The notes: a model not told the origin generated them from the letters alone. A DNA stretch of 64,000 nucleotides from Arthrobacter pullicola (GCF_014836875.1 NZ_JACSQC010000001.1:372001-436000); one strand, 5' to 3'; counted from the first letter of the stretch, positions 29,212 to 38,583 are shown. Numbers and translations: made by a program.

Positions 29212-30984
29212 GTGGGTATTCCGACGGCGCAGTTTGAACAGGTCCTTGATCCGGTAGGCAGTTCCCTGGTGCTCTCAGCCATCCTGGCTGCACTGCCGCT
29301 GTTCCTGCTCTTTGTGATGCTGGGCGTCTTCCGGCTCAAGGCCTATCAGGCCGGGATTATTGCCCTGGTGCTGTCCATTCTGCTGGGTGTCTTTGGCTGG
29401 GGAATGCCCTTGGACCAGGCATTCTCGGCCACCGCCCTGGGCGCCTTTTACGCGGTCTTTCCTATTCTTTGGATCCTCATCAACGCGCTCTGGATCTATA
29501 ACCTGACCGTTGCCACTCCCTGGTTCGATGTCCTGGGCCGGACAATCCGCTCCATCTCGGATGACCTCCGCATCCTTTCCATCCTGATTGCCTTCTGCTT
29601 CGGGGCCCTGCTCGAATCACTGGCCGGGTTCGGTGCTCCGGTGGCGATCTCTGCCGCCATGCTGATGGCCGCGGGCATGAAACCGCTGAAGGCGGCGATG
29701 GTGGCCCTGCTGGCCAACACGGCGCCGGTGGCGTTCGGGGCGATGGCCGCCCCGATCATCGCGCTCAACGGGGTGACCGGAATCCCGCTGCATGAGCTCT
29801 CCTCCATGGCCGGCCGGCAGACCCCGTTCATCGCCCTTATCGTCCCGCTGATCCTGGTGTTCCTGGTCGACGGCAAGCGCGGCGTCCGGCAGACCTGGCC
29901 GGTGGCGCTGGTCGCTGGCTTCGTCTTCGGGCTGGCGCAGTTCGTGGCGTCGAACTACTTTGTGGTCGAACTGACCGACGTCGTGGCTGCGGTGGCTACC
30001 GTCATCGCGGTCCTGGCCATGCTTCGGGTCTGGCAGCCCAAGGAACTCATTGGCAATTCGGGGAAAACGGTGAACGACGACGCCGAGGGCAGCCGCGGGG
30101 AGGGCGCCCAGGTGGGTGCCACAGAGGGAACGGACACCTTGACGCGGACCGGGGGACGGAATGAGACCGGGGACCGGAGCGGGACCGGAGCCCGGGCGGA
30201 GGCGGGGAGCATCGGCGGGGAACAGGACTCCGGGAGGCCCCCGGGCCGCAGCGTCTGGCTCGCCATTGCTCCGTATCTGATCATCATCGTGGTCTTTTCC
30301 CTGGCGCAGATCCCGCCGATCAAGGCTTGGCTGACCGCCGTCGGCGGCGTTACTTTCCACTGGCCGGGCCTGGACGTGGTGAACTCCGCCGGTGATCCGG
30401 TGGGCGCGCAGAACCTGCGGTTCGACCACCTGAAGTCGACCGGCACGCTGCTGCTGTTCTCAGGCATCCTGACGATGCTGCTCTACCGCATCAAACCAGC
30501 CACAGGCGTGCGCATCTACGGCGAAACGCTCAAGACGCTGCGCTGGACCATCGTCACGGTCTGTTCGGTGCTGGCGCTCTCCTTTGTGATGAACCTGTCC
30601 GGACAGACCACCACGCTGGGCGTGGCGCTGGCCTCCGCAGGCGGTTTCTTCGCCCTGCTCTCCCCGCTGCTGGGCTGGATTGGGGTGGCGTTGACGGGTT
30701 CGGACACTTCCTCCAACTCGCTGTTCGGCCAGCTGCAGGTTGCGGCGGCCAATGAAACCGGACTTTCACCGACCCTGATGGCAGCGTCCAACTCCTCGGC
30801 AGGTGTCTTGGGCAAGATGCTTTCGCTGCAGAACCTGGCGATCGCGGCAGCCGCTGTGGGCCTGAACGGCGTCGAAGGCACACTGCTGAGAAAACTGATC
30901 GGCTGGAGCCTGGGCCTCCTGGTCATGATGACCCTGCTCATTTGGCTGCAGTCCACCTCCATCCTGGGGTGGATGGTTCCGTAG
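29212..30984 (+). CDS. lldP: L-lactate permease family transporter
   Basis: The 590-residue integral membrane protein has about 12-14 helices. Family blocks include LLESLAGFGAPVAISAAMLM and a second half with LTGSDTSSNSLFGQLQVAAA. It should import lactate, and probably glycolate, with protons. GTG start at 29212 follows AGGGAG. A hydrophilic stretch of about 60 residues rich in Gly, Glu, Arg and Thr (near residues 282-345) is inserted between two halves. Its stop overlaps the start of the FAD-linked oxidase by one base, which points to lactate oxidation. Confidence 0.9.
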   Translation: MGIPTAQFEQVLDPVGSSLVLSAILAALPLFLLFVMLGVFRLKAYQAGIIALVLSILLGVFGWGMPLDQAFSATALGAFYAVFPILWILINALWIYNLTVATPWFDVLGRTIRSISDDLRILSILIAFCFGALLESLAGFGAPVAISAAMLMAAGMKPLKAAMVALLANTAPVAFGAMAAPIIALNGVTGIPLHELSSMAGRQTPFIALIVPLILVFLVDGKRGVRQTWPVALVAGFVFGLAQFVASNYFVVELTDVVAAVATVIAVLAMLRVWQPKELIGNSGKTVNDDAEGSRGEGAQVGATEGTDTLTRTGGRNETGDRSGTGARAEAGSIGGEQDSGRPPGRSVWLAIAPYLIIIVVFSLAQIPPIKAWLTAVGGVTFHWPGLDVVNSAGDPVGAQNLRFDHLKSTGTLLLFSGILTMLLYRIKPATGVRIYGETLKTLRWTIVTVCSVLALSFVMNLSGQTTTLGVALASAGGFFALLSPLLGWIGVALTGSDTSSNSLFGQLQVAAANETGLSPTLMAASNSSAGVLGKMLSLQNLAIAAAAVGLNGVEGTLLRKLIGWSLGLLVMMTLLIWLQSTSILGWMVP

Positions 30985-32378
30985 TGAGCACCGAATCCCT
31001 GCCTATCCAGCCGGGTTCCGAACCGGTGCCCGGGACAACTGCGGCGCTGCTGGCGGAAGCGGCACATTCCTCGGTCGACCTTGCGGACCGGGCAAAAGCA
31101 GGTGCGGACCGGTCAGGCTACCAGCCGCCCAGCCTGCCGGACGGAGTTGTCTACGCGCACGATGCCGGGGAGGTGGCTGACCTCCTGCGGCTGGCCACCG
31201 CGCACCGGGTTCCGGTGGTGCCCCGCGGGGCGGGAACCGGGCTGGCCGCGGGTTCCACGGCCCGGGCCGGAGAAGTGGTGCTGGACGTTTCCCGCATGAA
31301 CGCGATCCTGCGGATCGACCCCGAGGAGCAGCTGGCAGTGGTTCAGCCCGGGGTCCTGAATGCGGAGCTGAATACGGCAGCGGGGGAGTACGGACTGTTC
31401 TATGCCCCGGACCCGGCGAGTACCGCCATCTGCTCAATCGGCGGGAACATCGCCACCAATGCCGGCGGAATGCGCTGCGCCAAGTACGGTGTCACCCGCG
31501 AGGCGGTGCTGGCGCTGCGCGTCATCCTCGCCGACGGACGTGAACTGCGCACTGGCCGCGAAACCATCAAAGGGGTCAGCGGGTATGACCTGAATGCACT
31601 CATGATCGGCTCGGAAGGCACCCTCGGCATCGTGGTGGAGGCGACCCTGCGGCTGCGGCCGCTGCCGGTGCAGACCGCCACGGTGGCGGCGTTCTTCCCG
31701 AACGTGGAGCAGGCGGCCCGGGCCGCGTCCGCCGTCGTCGCATCCCGGATCCAGCCCTCCATGATGGAACTGATGGACGGGCAGACCCTGGAAGCGGTGG
31801 ATGCAGCGCTGGGCACGGATTACCGGTCCCGCGGCGCCTCGTTCCTCCTGGTGCAGACCGATGGCCACGGTGCGTTCCTGGAACAGGATGTGGTGATGGA
31901 CGCCGTCGCGCCCTTTGGCACCTGCGAAAAGGCGGTCGACGACGAGCAGGCGGCAGCCCTGGTCAGGGCACGGCGGGAGGCCATCCCGTCGCTGGAGAAG
32001 CTGGGCCGGGTCTCGATCGGAGACATCGGGGTTCCGCGCGGACGCCTGGCGGAGGTGGTTTCCGGGCTGGAGGAAATCTCCGCGCGGACCGGGGTGCGGA
32101 TTTTCACCGTTGCGCACGCCTCGGACGGGAACCTGCACCCGATGATTGTGATGGATCCCGAGGACTCGGTCACGGAAGGCCCGCCCAAGGTGGCGCTGGG
32201 GGAGATGTTCCGGCTGGCCAAGTCCCTCGGCGGCACACTGACCGGGGAACACGGAATTGGCCTGCTCAAGCGGGACTGGCTCGAAGAGGAACTCGGCGGT
32301 GTTTCCCTGGAGGTTATGCACACCATCCGGGCCGCCCTTGACCCGCTGGGCATCCTGAATCCGGGGAAGGCGATCTAG
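30984..32378 (+). CDS. FAD-linked D-lactate/glycolate-type dehydrogenase
   Basis: The 464-residue flavoenzyme has a PCMH-type FAD domain (VPVVPRGAGTGLAAGSTARA, then SIGGNIATNAGGMRCAKYG and GYDLNALMIGSEGTLGIV) and a C-terminal substrate cap with the metal-site motif VAHASDGNLHP and the GEHGIGLLKR block. This is the GlcD/DLD group, oxidising D-2-hydroxy acids. GTG start at 30984 overlaps the lactate permease stop, so D-lactate or glycolate is the likely substrate. Confidence 0.88.
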   Translation: MSTESLPIQPGSEPVPGTTAALLAEAAHSSVDLADRAKAGADRSGYQPPSLPDGVVYAHDAGEVADLLRLATAHRVPVVPRGAGTGLAAGSTARAGEVVLDVSRMNAILRIDPEEQLAVVQPGVLNAELNTAAGEYGLFYAPDPASTAICSIGGNIATNAGGMRCAKYGVTREAVLALRVILADGRELRTGRETIKGVSGYDLNALMIGSEGTLGIVVEATLRLRPLPVQTATVAAFFPNVEQAARAASAVVASRIQPSMMELMDGQTLEAVDAALGTDYRSRGASFLLVQTDGHGAFLEQDVVMDAVAPFGTCEKAVDDEQAAALVRARREAIPSLEKLGRVSIGDIGVPRGRLAEVVSGLEEISARTGVRIFTVAHASDGNLHPMIVMDPEDSVTEGPPKVALGEMFRLAKSLGGTLTGEHGIGLLKRDWLEEELGGVSLEVMHTIRAALDPLGILNPGKAI

Positions 32379-32405
32379 GTATACCGTTCCCTAAATACGC
32401 CGGGA

Positions 32406-32906
32406 CTAGCTGCGCGGCGGAAAGATGCCATTCAACGCGATGATGAAATTGATGGCCAGATACGGGGGCATGTTGTTATGCGGCTGATTGCCGCCCGCTA
32501 TCCCCGTTGGCGCCATGTCGGCGCCGGAGCTGATGGACCCAAAGCTGCCGCCGCGGGAAGGGACTTTTCCTGTCGGCCGGTCGGAGACCTGCTCAGGCGA
32601 CCCGTGCTGCGGATGCGAGTGGGCAGGCATCTCCTGGGATCTAAGGACAACCGCTTCCTGGCCTCCGCGCTGCGCCTGCAGGTATTGGGAGCCGCTGGGG
32701 GCTTGTCCCATATGGAGCGGAAAGGTGCCCTGGAGATTCGGCAGTGCAAAGGTGTTCATTCCATCCCCGCCGTACATGGTTCCAAGCAGCGAAAACAGTG
32801 CCGTGTTCTGCAGGATCGGCAGGATCTGTCCGTTGCAGTGCGCCCAGCCAGCGGGGGCGAAATTGAATCCAACCATTCGGATCTCGCCGAGATACGCATC
32901 AGTCAT
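32406..32906 (-). CDS. Phage tail-collar domain protein (MdpB-like)
   Basis: The 166-residue product matches tail-collar/microcystin-dependent proteins: YLGEIRMVGFNFAPAGWAHC, then ILQNTALFSLLGTMYGGDG, FALPNLQGTFPLHMG and the ending NNMPPYLAINFIIALNG. In phages this fold forms fibre tips. No other phage genes are near. It is the last gene of an operon with a DUF6916-like protein and a collagen-like lipoprotein, starting 2 bases after the DUF6916 stop. It has no signal peptide, so its route out of the cell, if any, is unknown. Confidence 0.85.
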   Translation of the reverse strand: MTDAYLGEIRMVGFNFAPAGWAHCNGQILPILQNTALFSLLGTMYGGDGMNTFALPNLQGTFPLHMGQAPSGSQYLQAQRGGQEAVVLRSQEMPAHSHPQHGSPEQVSDRPTGKVPSRGGSFGSISSGADMAPTGIAGGNQPHNNMPPYLAINFIIALNGIFPPRS

Positions 32907-32908
32907 GA

Positions 32909-33268
32909 TTACAGTCCTTTGGGTAAGTGGGTGAAGACGGCCAGGGCACGCTGCCCGTGTGAGGTTAGGAAGAGGTCCACCGGGCCGATGCCCGGGTGAT
33001 GGACGCGGTGCAGGCCTTCGGTGATGTCCGCGGAATCGGACTCCATTGTCAGCCGGAAGCCCGCCGTGGAGCGCTCGACGTCGGCGAGTCGAACCTGTAG
33101 GCCGCCGACGGACAGGGGCTCACCGACCAGCGGCTCCCACGTCTGGGCCGCATAGGGATCAGGCTTCCCGGCGGCGGCGCGCGCCGGCACCCCGCCGGCT
33201 GCGACGGCTGCCAGTGCAGCCGTCCCGGCCAGGAAAATCCGCCGGCTGGGTCCGGTGGGCGGCGTCAC
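32909..33268 (-). CDS. Tat-exported DUF6916-like protein
   Basis: The 119-residue protein has a Tat-like signal ([20 protein letters not shown], ending ARAAA) and a small beta-rich domain ([54 protein letters not shown]). This resembles the DUF6916 proteins that often accompany tail-collar genes. It overlaps the collagen-like gene by 4 bases (ATGA) and ends 2 bases before the collar gene, so all three are translated together. Confidence 0.7.
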   Translation of the reverse strand: MTPPTGPSRRIFLAGTAALAAVAAGGVPARAAAGKPDPYAAQTWEPLVGEPLSVGGLQVRLADVERSTAGFRLTMESDSADITEGLHRVHHPGIGPVDLFLTSHGQRALAVFTHLPKGL

Positions 33269-34800
33269 GGCTGCGCGCCGCTGAAGCCAAGAGCGTACCG
33301 GAGGTTCTTCACCGGCAGCCCGCCGGTGGAAGCGTAGCCGATGCTGACCGAATCGCCGGCGGAGACGGTAACCGGTGTGGCCGGGGCGGCGCAGGCGGCA
33401 ACCATGTCCGCAAGCGTGCAGGCCAGGCCGGTGTCTGCGCCGTTGACCCGGACGGTGAGGGTGACAGTGCCGGCCCGCGGAGTGACGGCACCGGTGAATC
33501 CGGACAGGGTGCCGTCCAGGGGCAGTGCCGTTGCCGCGTCACGCTCGGCGGCAACCGCCGAGGTGCCGGACAGCGGTATGAAGGCGGCGGTGTCCGACGG
33601 ATCGATGAACGGCAAGGACCCGGTAAAAACTGATCCGTCGCCGGCGGGTCCCTGGGGTCCCTGTGGCCCGGTCGGTCCGGCTGGTCCGACCGCTCCGGCC
33701 AAACCGGTTGAACCCTGAATCCCCTGCACGCCCTGGGTGCCCTGGGCCCCTACCGGGCCGACCTGGCCCTGCGGCCCCTCCGGGCCTATTGGTCCCTGCG
33801 GTCCGATAAGGCTTTGGGTTGCGCCGGGCCACGTCCCGGAGACCTTTGGCCCATAGACCGCAAAGGCAGCTGTATCCAGGTAAAAATCACCGTCCACACC
33901 GAAGGTGGCAACGGGTGCGCCCACGCCATTGCGGATGGTGTTGCCGTCTCGGCCGGGAAGTCCGGGTGCGCCGTTGGCTCCGTCGCTACCATTGGCTCCG
34001 GCTGGGCCGGCCGGGCCTGTGGCACCGGGTGCTCCGTCGGCTCCGTCAGCCCCGTCTGACCCGTCGGCTCCGTCAGCCCCGTCTGACCCGTCGGCTCCGG
34101 CTGGGCCTGCCGGGCCTGCTGCTCCGTCAGCCCCGTCAGCCCCGTGCGCCCCGTCAGCCCCGTCGGCTCCGGCTGGGCCTGCCGGGCCGGGTGCTCCGTC
34201 AGCTCCGGGTGCCCCGTCTACCCCGTCAGTCCCGTCTACCCCGTCAGTCCCGTCTACTCCGTTAGCTCCGGCTGGGCCTGTGGCTCCTGCCGGGCCGGGT
34301 GCCCCGTCTACTCCGGCAGCGCCGTCGGCTCCGGGTGCCCCGTCTACTCCGTTGGTCCCGTTAGTCCCGTTAGTCCCTGACGCGCCGTCGGCTCCGTCGG
34401 TGCCCCCGGCTCCGGACCCGCCGGGAGCACCGGTAGCGCCGGCCGGGCCCTGGGCTCCGGATTCGCCCGCATCCCCCTTGCCGCCCGCATCGCCTTTGCC
34501 GCCCTTTTCGCCGGGGACGCCTTTCTCACCTGCAGGTGCTTCTGCTGTCGCAGCGAAAGTGGGCGCTGCTTTGTCAGCAGGGCCTGCAGCCAGCCAGGAG
34601 ACAGGCAGCTCATCCGGACCACATGACAACGCGTCAGTCTCCGAGGTAATGCTGGAGAACTCCAGCGTCGAGCTGTCGAGGCAGGCATGGATGGACGAGG
34701 CATCTTCAGAGGATGAGGCTGGAGTGCAGGCGCCGAGTACGAGCACTGCAGCGGCCGCGCTGGCGGCTATGGAAAGTCTTGCTGGGTGGGAATGCTTCAC
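33265..34800 (-). CDS. Collagen-like triple-helix lipoprotein
   Basis: The 511-residue protein has a lipoprotein signal with lipobox LVLGAC and a Ser-rich stretch. An uninterrupted Gly-X-Y block of roughly 200 residues follows (GAD, GVD, GTN and GPAG triplets). A non-collagen spacer comes next ([16 protein letters not shown], then GDFYLDT and [10 protein letters not shown]), then a second Gly-X-Y block rich in GPQ and GPI of about 60 residues. The C-terminal domain of about 125 residues is beta-rich and ends [16 protein letters not shown] at 34800 has GAGGAGA upstream. It probably forms a trimeric surface fibre anchored by lipid. Confidence 0.85.
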   Translation of the reverse strand: MKHSHPARLSIAASAAAAVLVLGACTPASSSEDASSIHACLDSSTLEFSSITSETDALSCGPDELPVSWLAAGPADKAAPTFAATAEAPAGEKGVPGEKGGKGDAGGKGDAGESGAQGPAGATGAPGGSGAGGTDGADGASGTNGTNGTNGVDGAPGADGAAGVDGAPGPAGATGPAGANGVDGTDGVDGTDGVDGAPGADGAPGPAGPAGADGADGAHGADGADGAAGPAGPAGADGSDGADGADGSDGADGADGAPGATGPAGPAGANGSDGANGAPGLPGRDGNTIRNGVGAPVATFGVDGDFYLDTAAFAVYGPKVSGTWPGATQSLIGPQGPIGPEGPQGQVGPVGAQGTQGVQGIQGSTGLAGAVGPAGPTGPQGPQGPAGDGSVFTGSLPFIDPSDTAAFIPLSGTSAVAAERDAATALPLDGTLSGFTGAVTPRAGTVTLTVRVNGADTGLACTLADMVAACAAPATPVTVSAGDSVSIGYASTGGLPVKNLRYALGFSGAQP

Positions 34801-34910
34801 GCTATCTGTCTCCTCAGTCGGCAAACGGCCTGGCAGGGGAGAGTGTTAGCTGAAAGCGACGGAGGATGGATCCCCCAAGGTCATTCACCGTCGCCGCCAG
34901 CCTAAGCGTT

Positions 34911-34925
34911 TTGGACTCAGTCCAA
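34911..34925. promoter_or_regulatory. Palindrome upstream of the collagen operon
   Basis: TTGGACT and AGTCCAA are perfect 7-base arms around one base, 111 bases before the collagen-like gene. It lies in an AT-richer stretch and is a candidate operator or promoter element. Confidence 0.4.
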
Positions 34926-34999
34926 TATTTTGTTTCGTAAGTCCTCGCAATATGACGCGGATCTGATGTGAAGGGCTTCAGCTCAGGGGCCTTAACCTG

Positions 35000-35037
35000 C
35001 AGCAGCTGCCCCCGGCTGTGGCCGGAGGCAGCTGCTG
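35000..35037 (-). terminator. Hairpin after the mmpL gene
   Basis: CAGCAGCTGCC pairs with GGCAGCTGCTG, with an inner CGG/CCG pair. It lies 29 bases past the end of the MMPL gene. There is no clear T-tract, so terminator status is moderate. Confidence 0.5.
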
Positions 35038-35065
35038 TTAGCTGGGTTGGGTCGGGGGAAGGAGG

Positions 35066-37573
35066 CTAGCGCTGCTCTGCCGGCTCCACCTGCGCAGAAG
35101 GCGCGTGGGACTCGTGGGGGTGCCGGCGTTCCAGCGAAGCACCCTCGACGTCGACGTCCGGCAGGATCTTGTCCAGCCACTTCGGCAGCCACCAGGCCTT
35201 GTCACCGGCCAGGTGCATCAGGGCCGGGATCAGCAGCATCCGCACCACAAAGGCATCCAGCAGCACGCCGAACGCCAGGGCAAAGCCGATGGGCCGGATC
35301 ATGGCGCTGTGGGAGAAGACGAACCCGCCGAACACCGAGACCATGATGATCGCCGCGGCGGTCACCACGGACCGGCCAGCCCGGACACCCTGGACGACGG
35401 CGACGCGCGACGGCGCTCCGTGGGCGTAGGCCTCACGCATGCCGGAGCCGATGAACAGCATGTAGTCCATGGCCAGGCCGAACAGGATGCCCACCAGGAT
35501 GGTCGGCAGGAAGTTCAGGATCGGGCCGGGGGTCTCCACATTGAAGACGCCGGCGAGCCAGCCCCACTGGTAGATCGCCACCACGCCGCCGAGGGCCGCG
35601 AAGTAGGAGAGCACAAACCCGAGCGTGGCGATGACCGGCACGTAGATCGACCGGAACACCAGGATCAGGATCAGCAGGGAGAGCCCGACGACGACGCCCA
35701 GGTAGATCGGCAGGGCGTCCGAGAGCTTGTCCGAGATGTCGATGTTGCCGCTCGCGGAACCGGCCACGCCAATCTCATAGGTTCCATCCAGCGGGGACAT
35801 ATCCCGCAGGGTGTGGACCAGGTTCTCGGTGGACTCGCTGGTGGGACCCTCGGTGGGGACCACCTGGAAGGCGACGGTGCTGCCGTCTTCGGAGGAACCG
35901 ATCGGCGCCACAGCGGAGACGCCGTCCTGGTCGAAGAGGATCTGGGCGATCTCGGCCTGGGCCTCGGTCGCTTCAGCTTCGGTGGGCTCGTCCGGCAGCT
36001 CGGCGACTACCAGCAGGGTGCCGTTCTGGCCTTCACCGAACTTCTCCGACAGCGTGGAATACGCCTGGTACTGGGTGGAGTCATGCGGTTCGGAGGAGCC
36101 GTCCGGCAGCCCGGTCCGCAGATCCAGGGCAGGAACGGCGATGACCAGCAGCGCAGCGATCGCAGCCACAGCGGTGAGCACGGCGCTGAGTGTGGACATC
36201 GGCTTTACCGGGGCAGCTGCGGCGGCGGGCTGGCCGGCCTCGGCCGCGGAGGAGATGGAGGCCCGCTCCTTCTTGCTCAGGATGCGCATGCCAACGAGCT
36301 TCAGCAGAGCCGGTGTCAGGGTCACGGCGATAAGCACGGCGATCGCAATGCACGCAGCGCCCACGGTGCCCATCAGGCCCAGGAATGGAATGCCGCTGAT
36401 GTTCAGGGCCAGCAATGCGATCAGTACAGTGGCCCCGGCGAAGACGACGGCGTTGCCGGAAGTGCCGTTGGCCAGGCCGATGGACTCTTCGAGCTCGAAG
36501 CCGTTCTTGAGCTGGCGGCGGTGCCGGTTGACGATGAACAGGGTGTAGTCGATGCCCACGGCCAGACCGAGCATCAGGCCCAGCACGGGGGTCACGGAGA
36601 TCATTTCGACGACGCCGGAGAACGCCAGGGCGCCCAGGGCGCCGATGCCGACGCCGATGAGGGCGGTCACCAGCGGAAGTCCGGCGCCGACGAGGGTGCC
36701 GAGCATAACCACCAGGACGATGGCCGCGATGACCAGGCCGACAACCTCGCCGACGCCCACGATGCTGGGGATGCCCTGGGTGATGTCAGCGGAGAAATCA
36801 GCCTTCACACCCTCGATTCCCGCGTCCTCGAACAGGGCTACCACGGCGTCCTTGGTCTCCTGCGGAATCTCCATCTGGGTGTCCTCGAAGACCACGGTCA
36901 CCACAGCGGTGCTCCCGTCCTCGGAGACCATGCGGATTTCCTTGGCCATGTTCAGCAGTGCTGCGCCCTGTTCCAGCTGGGGTGCCTGCTCCTGCGCCGC
37001 GGCGGCCTGGGCTTCCAGTTCCGCCCGGCCGGCGTCGAGCTGGGCCTGCTGCGCGGCCAGCTGCGGTTCGGCCATTGCCAGCATTCCGGCGGCCTCCGCC
37101 TGGGCCCGGGCAGCGTCCAGCTGCGCCTGGCCGGCGTCGAGTTCGGCCCGCGCTGCTTCGATCTGCTGCAGTCCGGCGTCGAGCTGTGCCTGTCCGTCAG
37201 CGAGCTGCCGGGACTGTTCTTCGCGCTGCGCCTCGGTGGCAAAGGGGTCGACGGCGTTTTCCACGCCATCCACGGCCTTAGCGTCTCCAATGAGTGCGCT
37301 GATGGCGTCGCGCTGCTCGGCCGTGAATGCCGAACCGTCCTCCGTCTGGAGCACAATCGAACCGGTGCCGCCGGAGGCCTCCGGCAGCTCCTGCTGCAGC
37401 CTGTCGGTGACCTGGGTGGTGGGCGTGTTGGGGATGGAGATCGCGGAGGAGAGCGTGCCGCCGAACAGCGCGAACGCTATTCCGGCGACAGCCAGCACAG
37501 CGATCCACACCGCAAGTACGGTGCGGGCGCGCCGGGCGGCGGCCTGTCCGAGGCGGTAAAGGAATTCAGCCAT
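35066..37573 (-). CDS. MMPL-family RND transporter
   Basis: The 835-residue protein has the MmpL/RND layout of one membrane helix, a large extracytoplasmic loop, five helices, a second loop and five or six helices. The proton-relay region reads LGLMLGLAVGIDYTLFIVNR in the first half and LVGILFGLAMDYMLFIGS in the second. The first loop (about residues 120-195) holds repeats of QLDAG/ELDAG/AAQQAQLDA type, predicted coiled coil. It probably exports a lipid or hydrophobic drug. It lies 61 bases downstream of a tetR gene that may control it. Confidence 0.92.
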   Translation of the reverse strand: MAEFLYRLGQAAARRARTVLAVWIAVLAVAGIAFALFGGTLSSAISIPNTPTTQVTDRLQQELPEASGGTGSIVLQTEDGSAFTAEQRDAISALIGDAKAVDGVENAVDPFATEAQREEQSRQLADGQAQLDAGLQQIEAARAELDAGQAQLDAARAQAEAAGMLAMAEPQLAAQQAQLDAGRAELEAQAAAAQEQAPQLEQGAALLNMAKEIRMVSEDGSTAVVTVVFEDTQMEIPQETKDAVVALFEDAGIEGVKADFSADITQGIPSIVGVGEVVGLVIAAIVLVVMLGTLVGAGLPLVTALIGVGIGALGALAFSGVVEMISVTPVLGLMLGLAVGIDYTLFIVNRHRRQLKNGFELEESIGLANGTSGNAVVFAGATVLIALLALNISGIPFLGLMGTVGAACIAIAVLIAVTLTPALLKLVGMRILSKKERASISSAAEAGQPAAAAAPVKPMSTLSAVLTAVAAIAALLVIAVPALDLRTGLPDGSSEPHDSTQYQAYSTLSEKFGEGQNGTLLVVAELPDEPTEAEATEAQAEIAQILFDQDGVSAVAPIGSSEDGSTVAFQVVPTEGPTSESTENLVHTLRDMSPLDGTYEIGVAGSASGNIDISDKLSDALPIYLGVVVGLSLLILILVFRSIYVPVIATLGFVLSYFAALGGVVAIYQWGWLAGVFNVETPGPILNFLPTILVGILFGLAMDYMLFIGSGMREAYAHGAPSRVAVVQGVRAGRSVVTAAAIIMVSVFGGFVFSHSAMIRPIGFALAFGVLLDAFVVRMLLIPALMHLAGDKAWWLPKWLDKILPDVDVEGASLERRHPHESHAPSAQVEPAEQR

Positions 37574-37634
37574 TGGGGGGTCCTTGGATTGGGGTTGCGG
37601 CGGAAGAGGCGGTCAGATGGAGCCCGTCAGCGGC

Positions 37635-38279
37635 TCAGGATTCGCTGGGTGGCGTGCCGGCAGCGTGGCCGGTGCGGAGGGCAGTAATGAGGCGCTGAAG
37701 CAGTTCAAGCCAAGCTCCGCGGGACTCGGGCGTATCCACGGCCCCGGTCTGGGCGCTCCAGCGTTCGTAGATGACGCTCACCCCGCCGGCGAAAGTGCCG
37801 ACCAGGAGTTCGATCTCCAGCGGGTCCGCATGGGGGTGGCGGGACAGCAGAGCGGTGATGACCTGGTTTCCCGCCAGCGTGACAGAGCGGAAGGCCAGGA
37901 TTGCCTTTTGCGGCGACGAACGGCTGTCCGCGCGGCCCAGGACCTGTGTCAGGTAGGAAATGGCCCCGATGAACTCCGGCGAGCTGACCAGGTCCACCAG
38001 ATCATCCAGCGGGGAACGCTCCTCCGGCGCGGTGCCTGGCGGAAGGGTGAGGACAGCGCCCACGATGCCGGTTCCGACCTCGGTGACGACGTCGTCCAGG
38101 GACGCAAAGTGGTTAAAAACCGTGCGGCGGGAGACGTCGGCGCGCCGGGCGAGTTCGTCCACCGAGAAGTCCGTGCCGCGCCGCTCGGAGAGGAGGGCCG
38201 CGCAGGCATCAATGATCGCCTGCCGGTGGCGGTTCTTGAGGGCCGCCCGGCGGTCCGGGGCAGAACAGGCTGGAAGCAC
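37635..38279 (-). CDS. TetR-family repressor of the MMPL transporter
   Basis: The 214-residue protein has an N-terminal TetR HTH (ALLSERRGTDFSVDELARRA, then VSRRTVFNHFASLDDVV) and a helical ligand domain. It shares strand and transcription unit with the mmpL gene. GTG at 38279 has no ribosome site, so the transcript may be leaderless or the start may be internal. A palindrome just upstream is a likely autoregulatory operator. Confidence 0.85.
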   Translation of the reverse strand: MLPACSAPDRRAALKNRHRQAIIDACAALLSERRGTDFSVDELARRADVSRRTVFNHFASLDDVVTEVGTGIVGAVLTLPPGTAPEERSPLDDLVDLVSSPEFIGAISYLTQVLGRADSRSSPQKAILAFRSVTLAGNQVITALLSRHPHADPLEIELLVGTFAGGVSVIYERWSAQTGAVDTPESRGAWLELLQRLITALRTGHAAGTPPSES

Positions 38280-38292
38280 ATAACTACACTAA

Positions 38293-38315
38293 GTGCACCG
38301 TTGCACTCGGTGCAA
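38293..38315. promoter_or_regulatory. Likely TetR operator
   Basis: TTGCACT-C-GGTGCAA at 38301-38315 is a near-perfect 15-base palindrome, and a further GTGCAC lies at 38293-38298. It is directly upstream of the tetR start. Confidence 0.6.
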
Positions 38316-38391
38316 TTCAGTGGGTGGTGCCGCTGGGTCAAGCCTGCCCCGGGTGATCGTCGATGCCGACGGCGCTGCCGGGCGTCCGGCC

Positions 38392-38583
38392 TTACTGCCG
38401 GACTTCGTAGTCAAGCTGCAATTCGTCCCCCGGCAGACCGCGGATTCCCCAATCGTGGCGAGGCGTCTCGATGAGCACAATTTCAAGGTCGTCTGGCCGC
38501 GTGTCCTTAAATCTTGAACTGGGCCATGCCTTATTGTGGCGGATCCCAAGCGGAAGTGCTTTATCCAGCAACTTCCGCGGCAC
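38392..38583 (-). CDS. Small hypothetical protein (63 aa), weak support
   Basis: GTG at 38583 opens a frame that reads as plausible protein (RPDDLEIVLIETPRHDWGIR, then GLPGDELQLDYEVRQ). It overlaps the end of the TauE gene by 23 bases and has only a G-rich tract as possible ribosome site. I recognise no family. It could be a chance ORF in a 245-base gap, although its acidic second half differs from typical antisense translations here. Confidence 0.35.
   Translation of the reverse strand: MPRKLLDKALPLGIRHNKAWPSSRFKDTRPDDLEIVLIETPRHDWGIRGLPGDELQLDYEVRQ

Noticed and set aside
32406-32906. Prophage remnant
   Set aside because: Only a collar-domain gene is present, with no integrase, capsid, tail or lysis gene and no att-like repeats; the operon context is a fibre cassette.
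33905-34849. Pro/Ala/Ser-rich plus-strand ORF opposite the collagen-like gene
   Set aside because: It is the complement of the Gly-X-Y repeats. The minus strand has the ribosome site, the lipoprotein signal and operon context.
35105-37687. 860-codon open frame antisense to the MMPL gene
   Set aside because: Very long, but the sense product has clear RND motifs and membrane helices while this one is low-complexity Gly/Asp/His.
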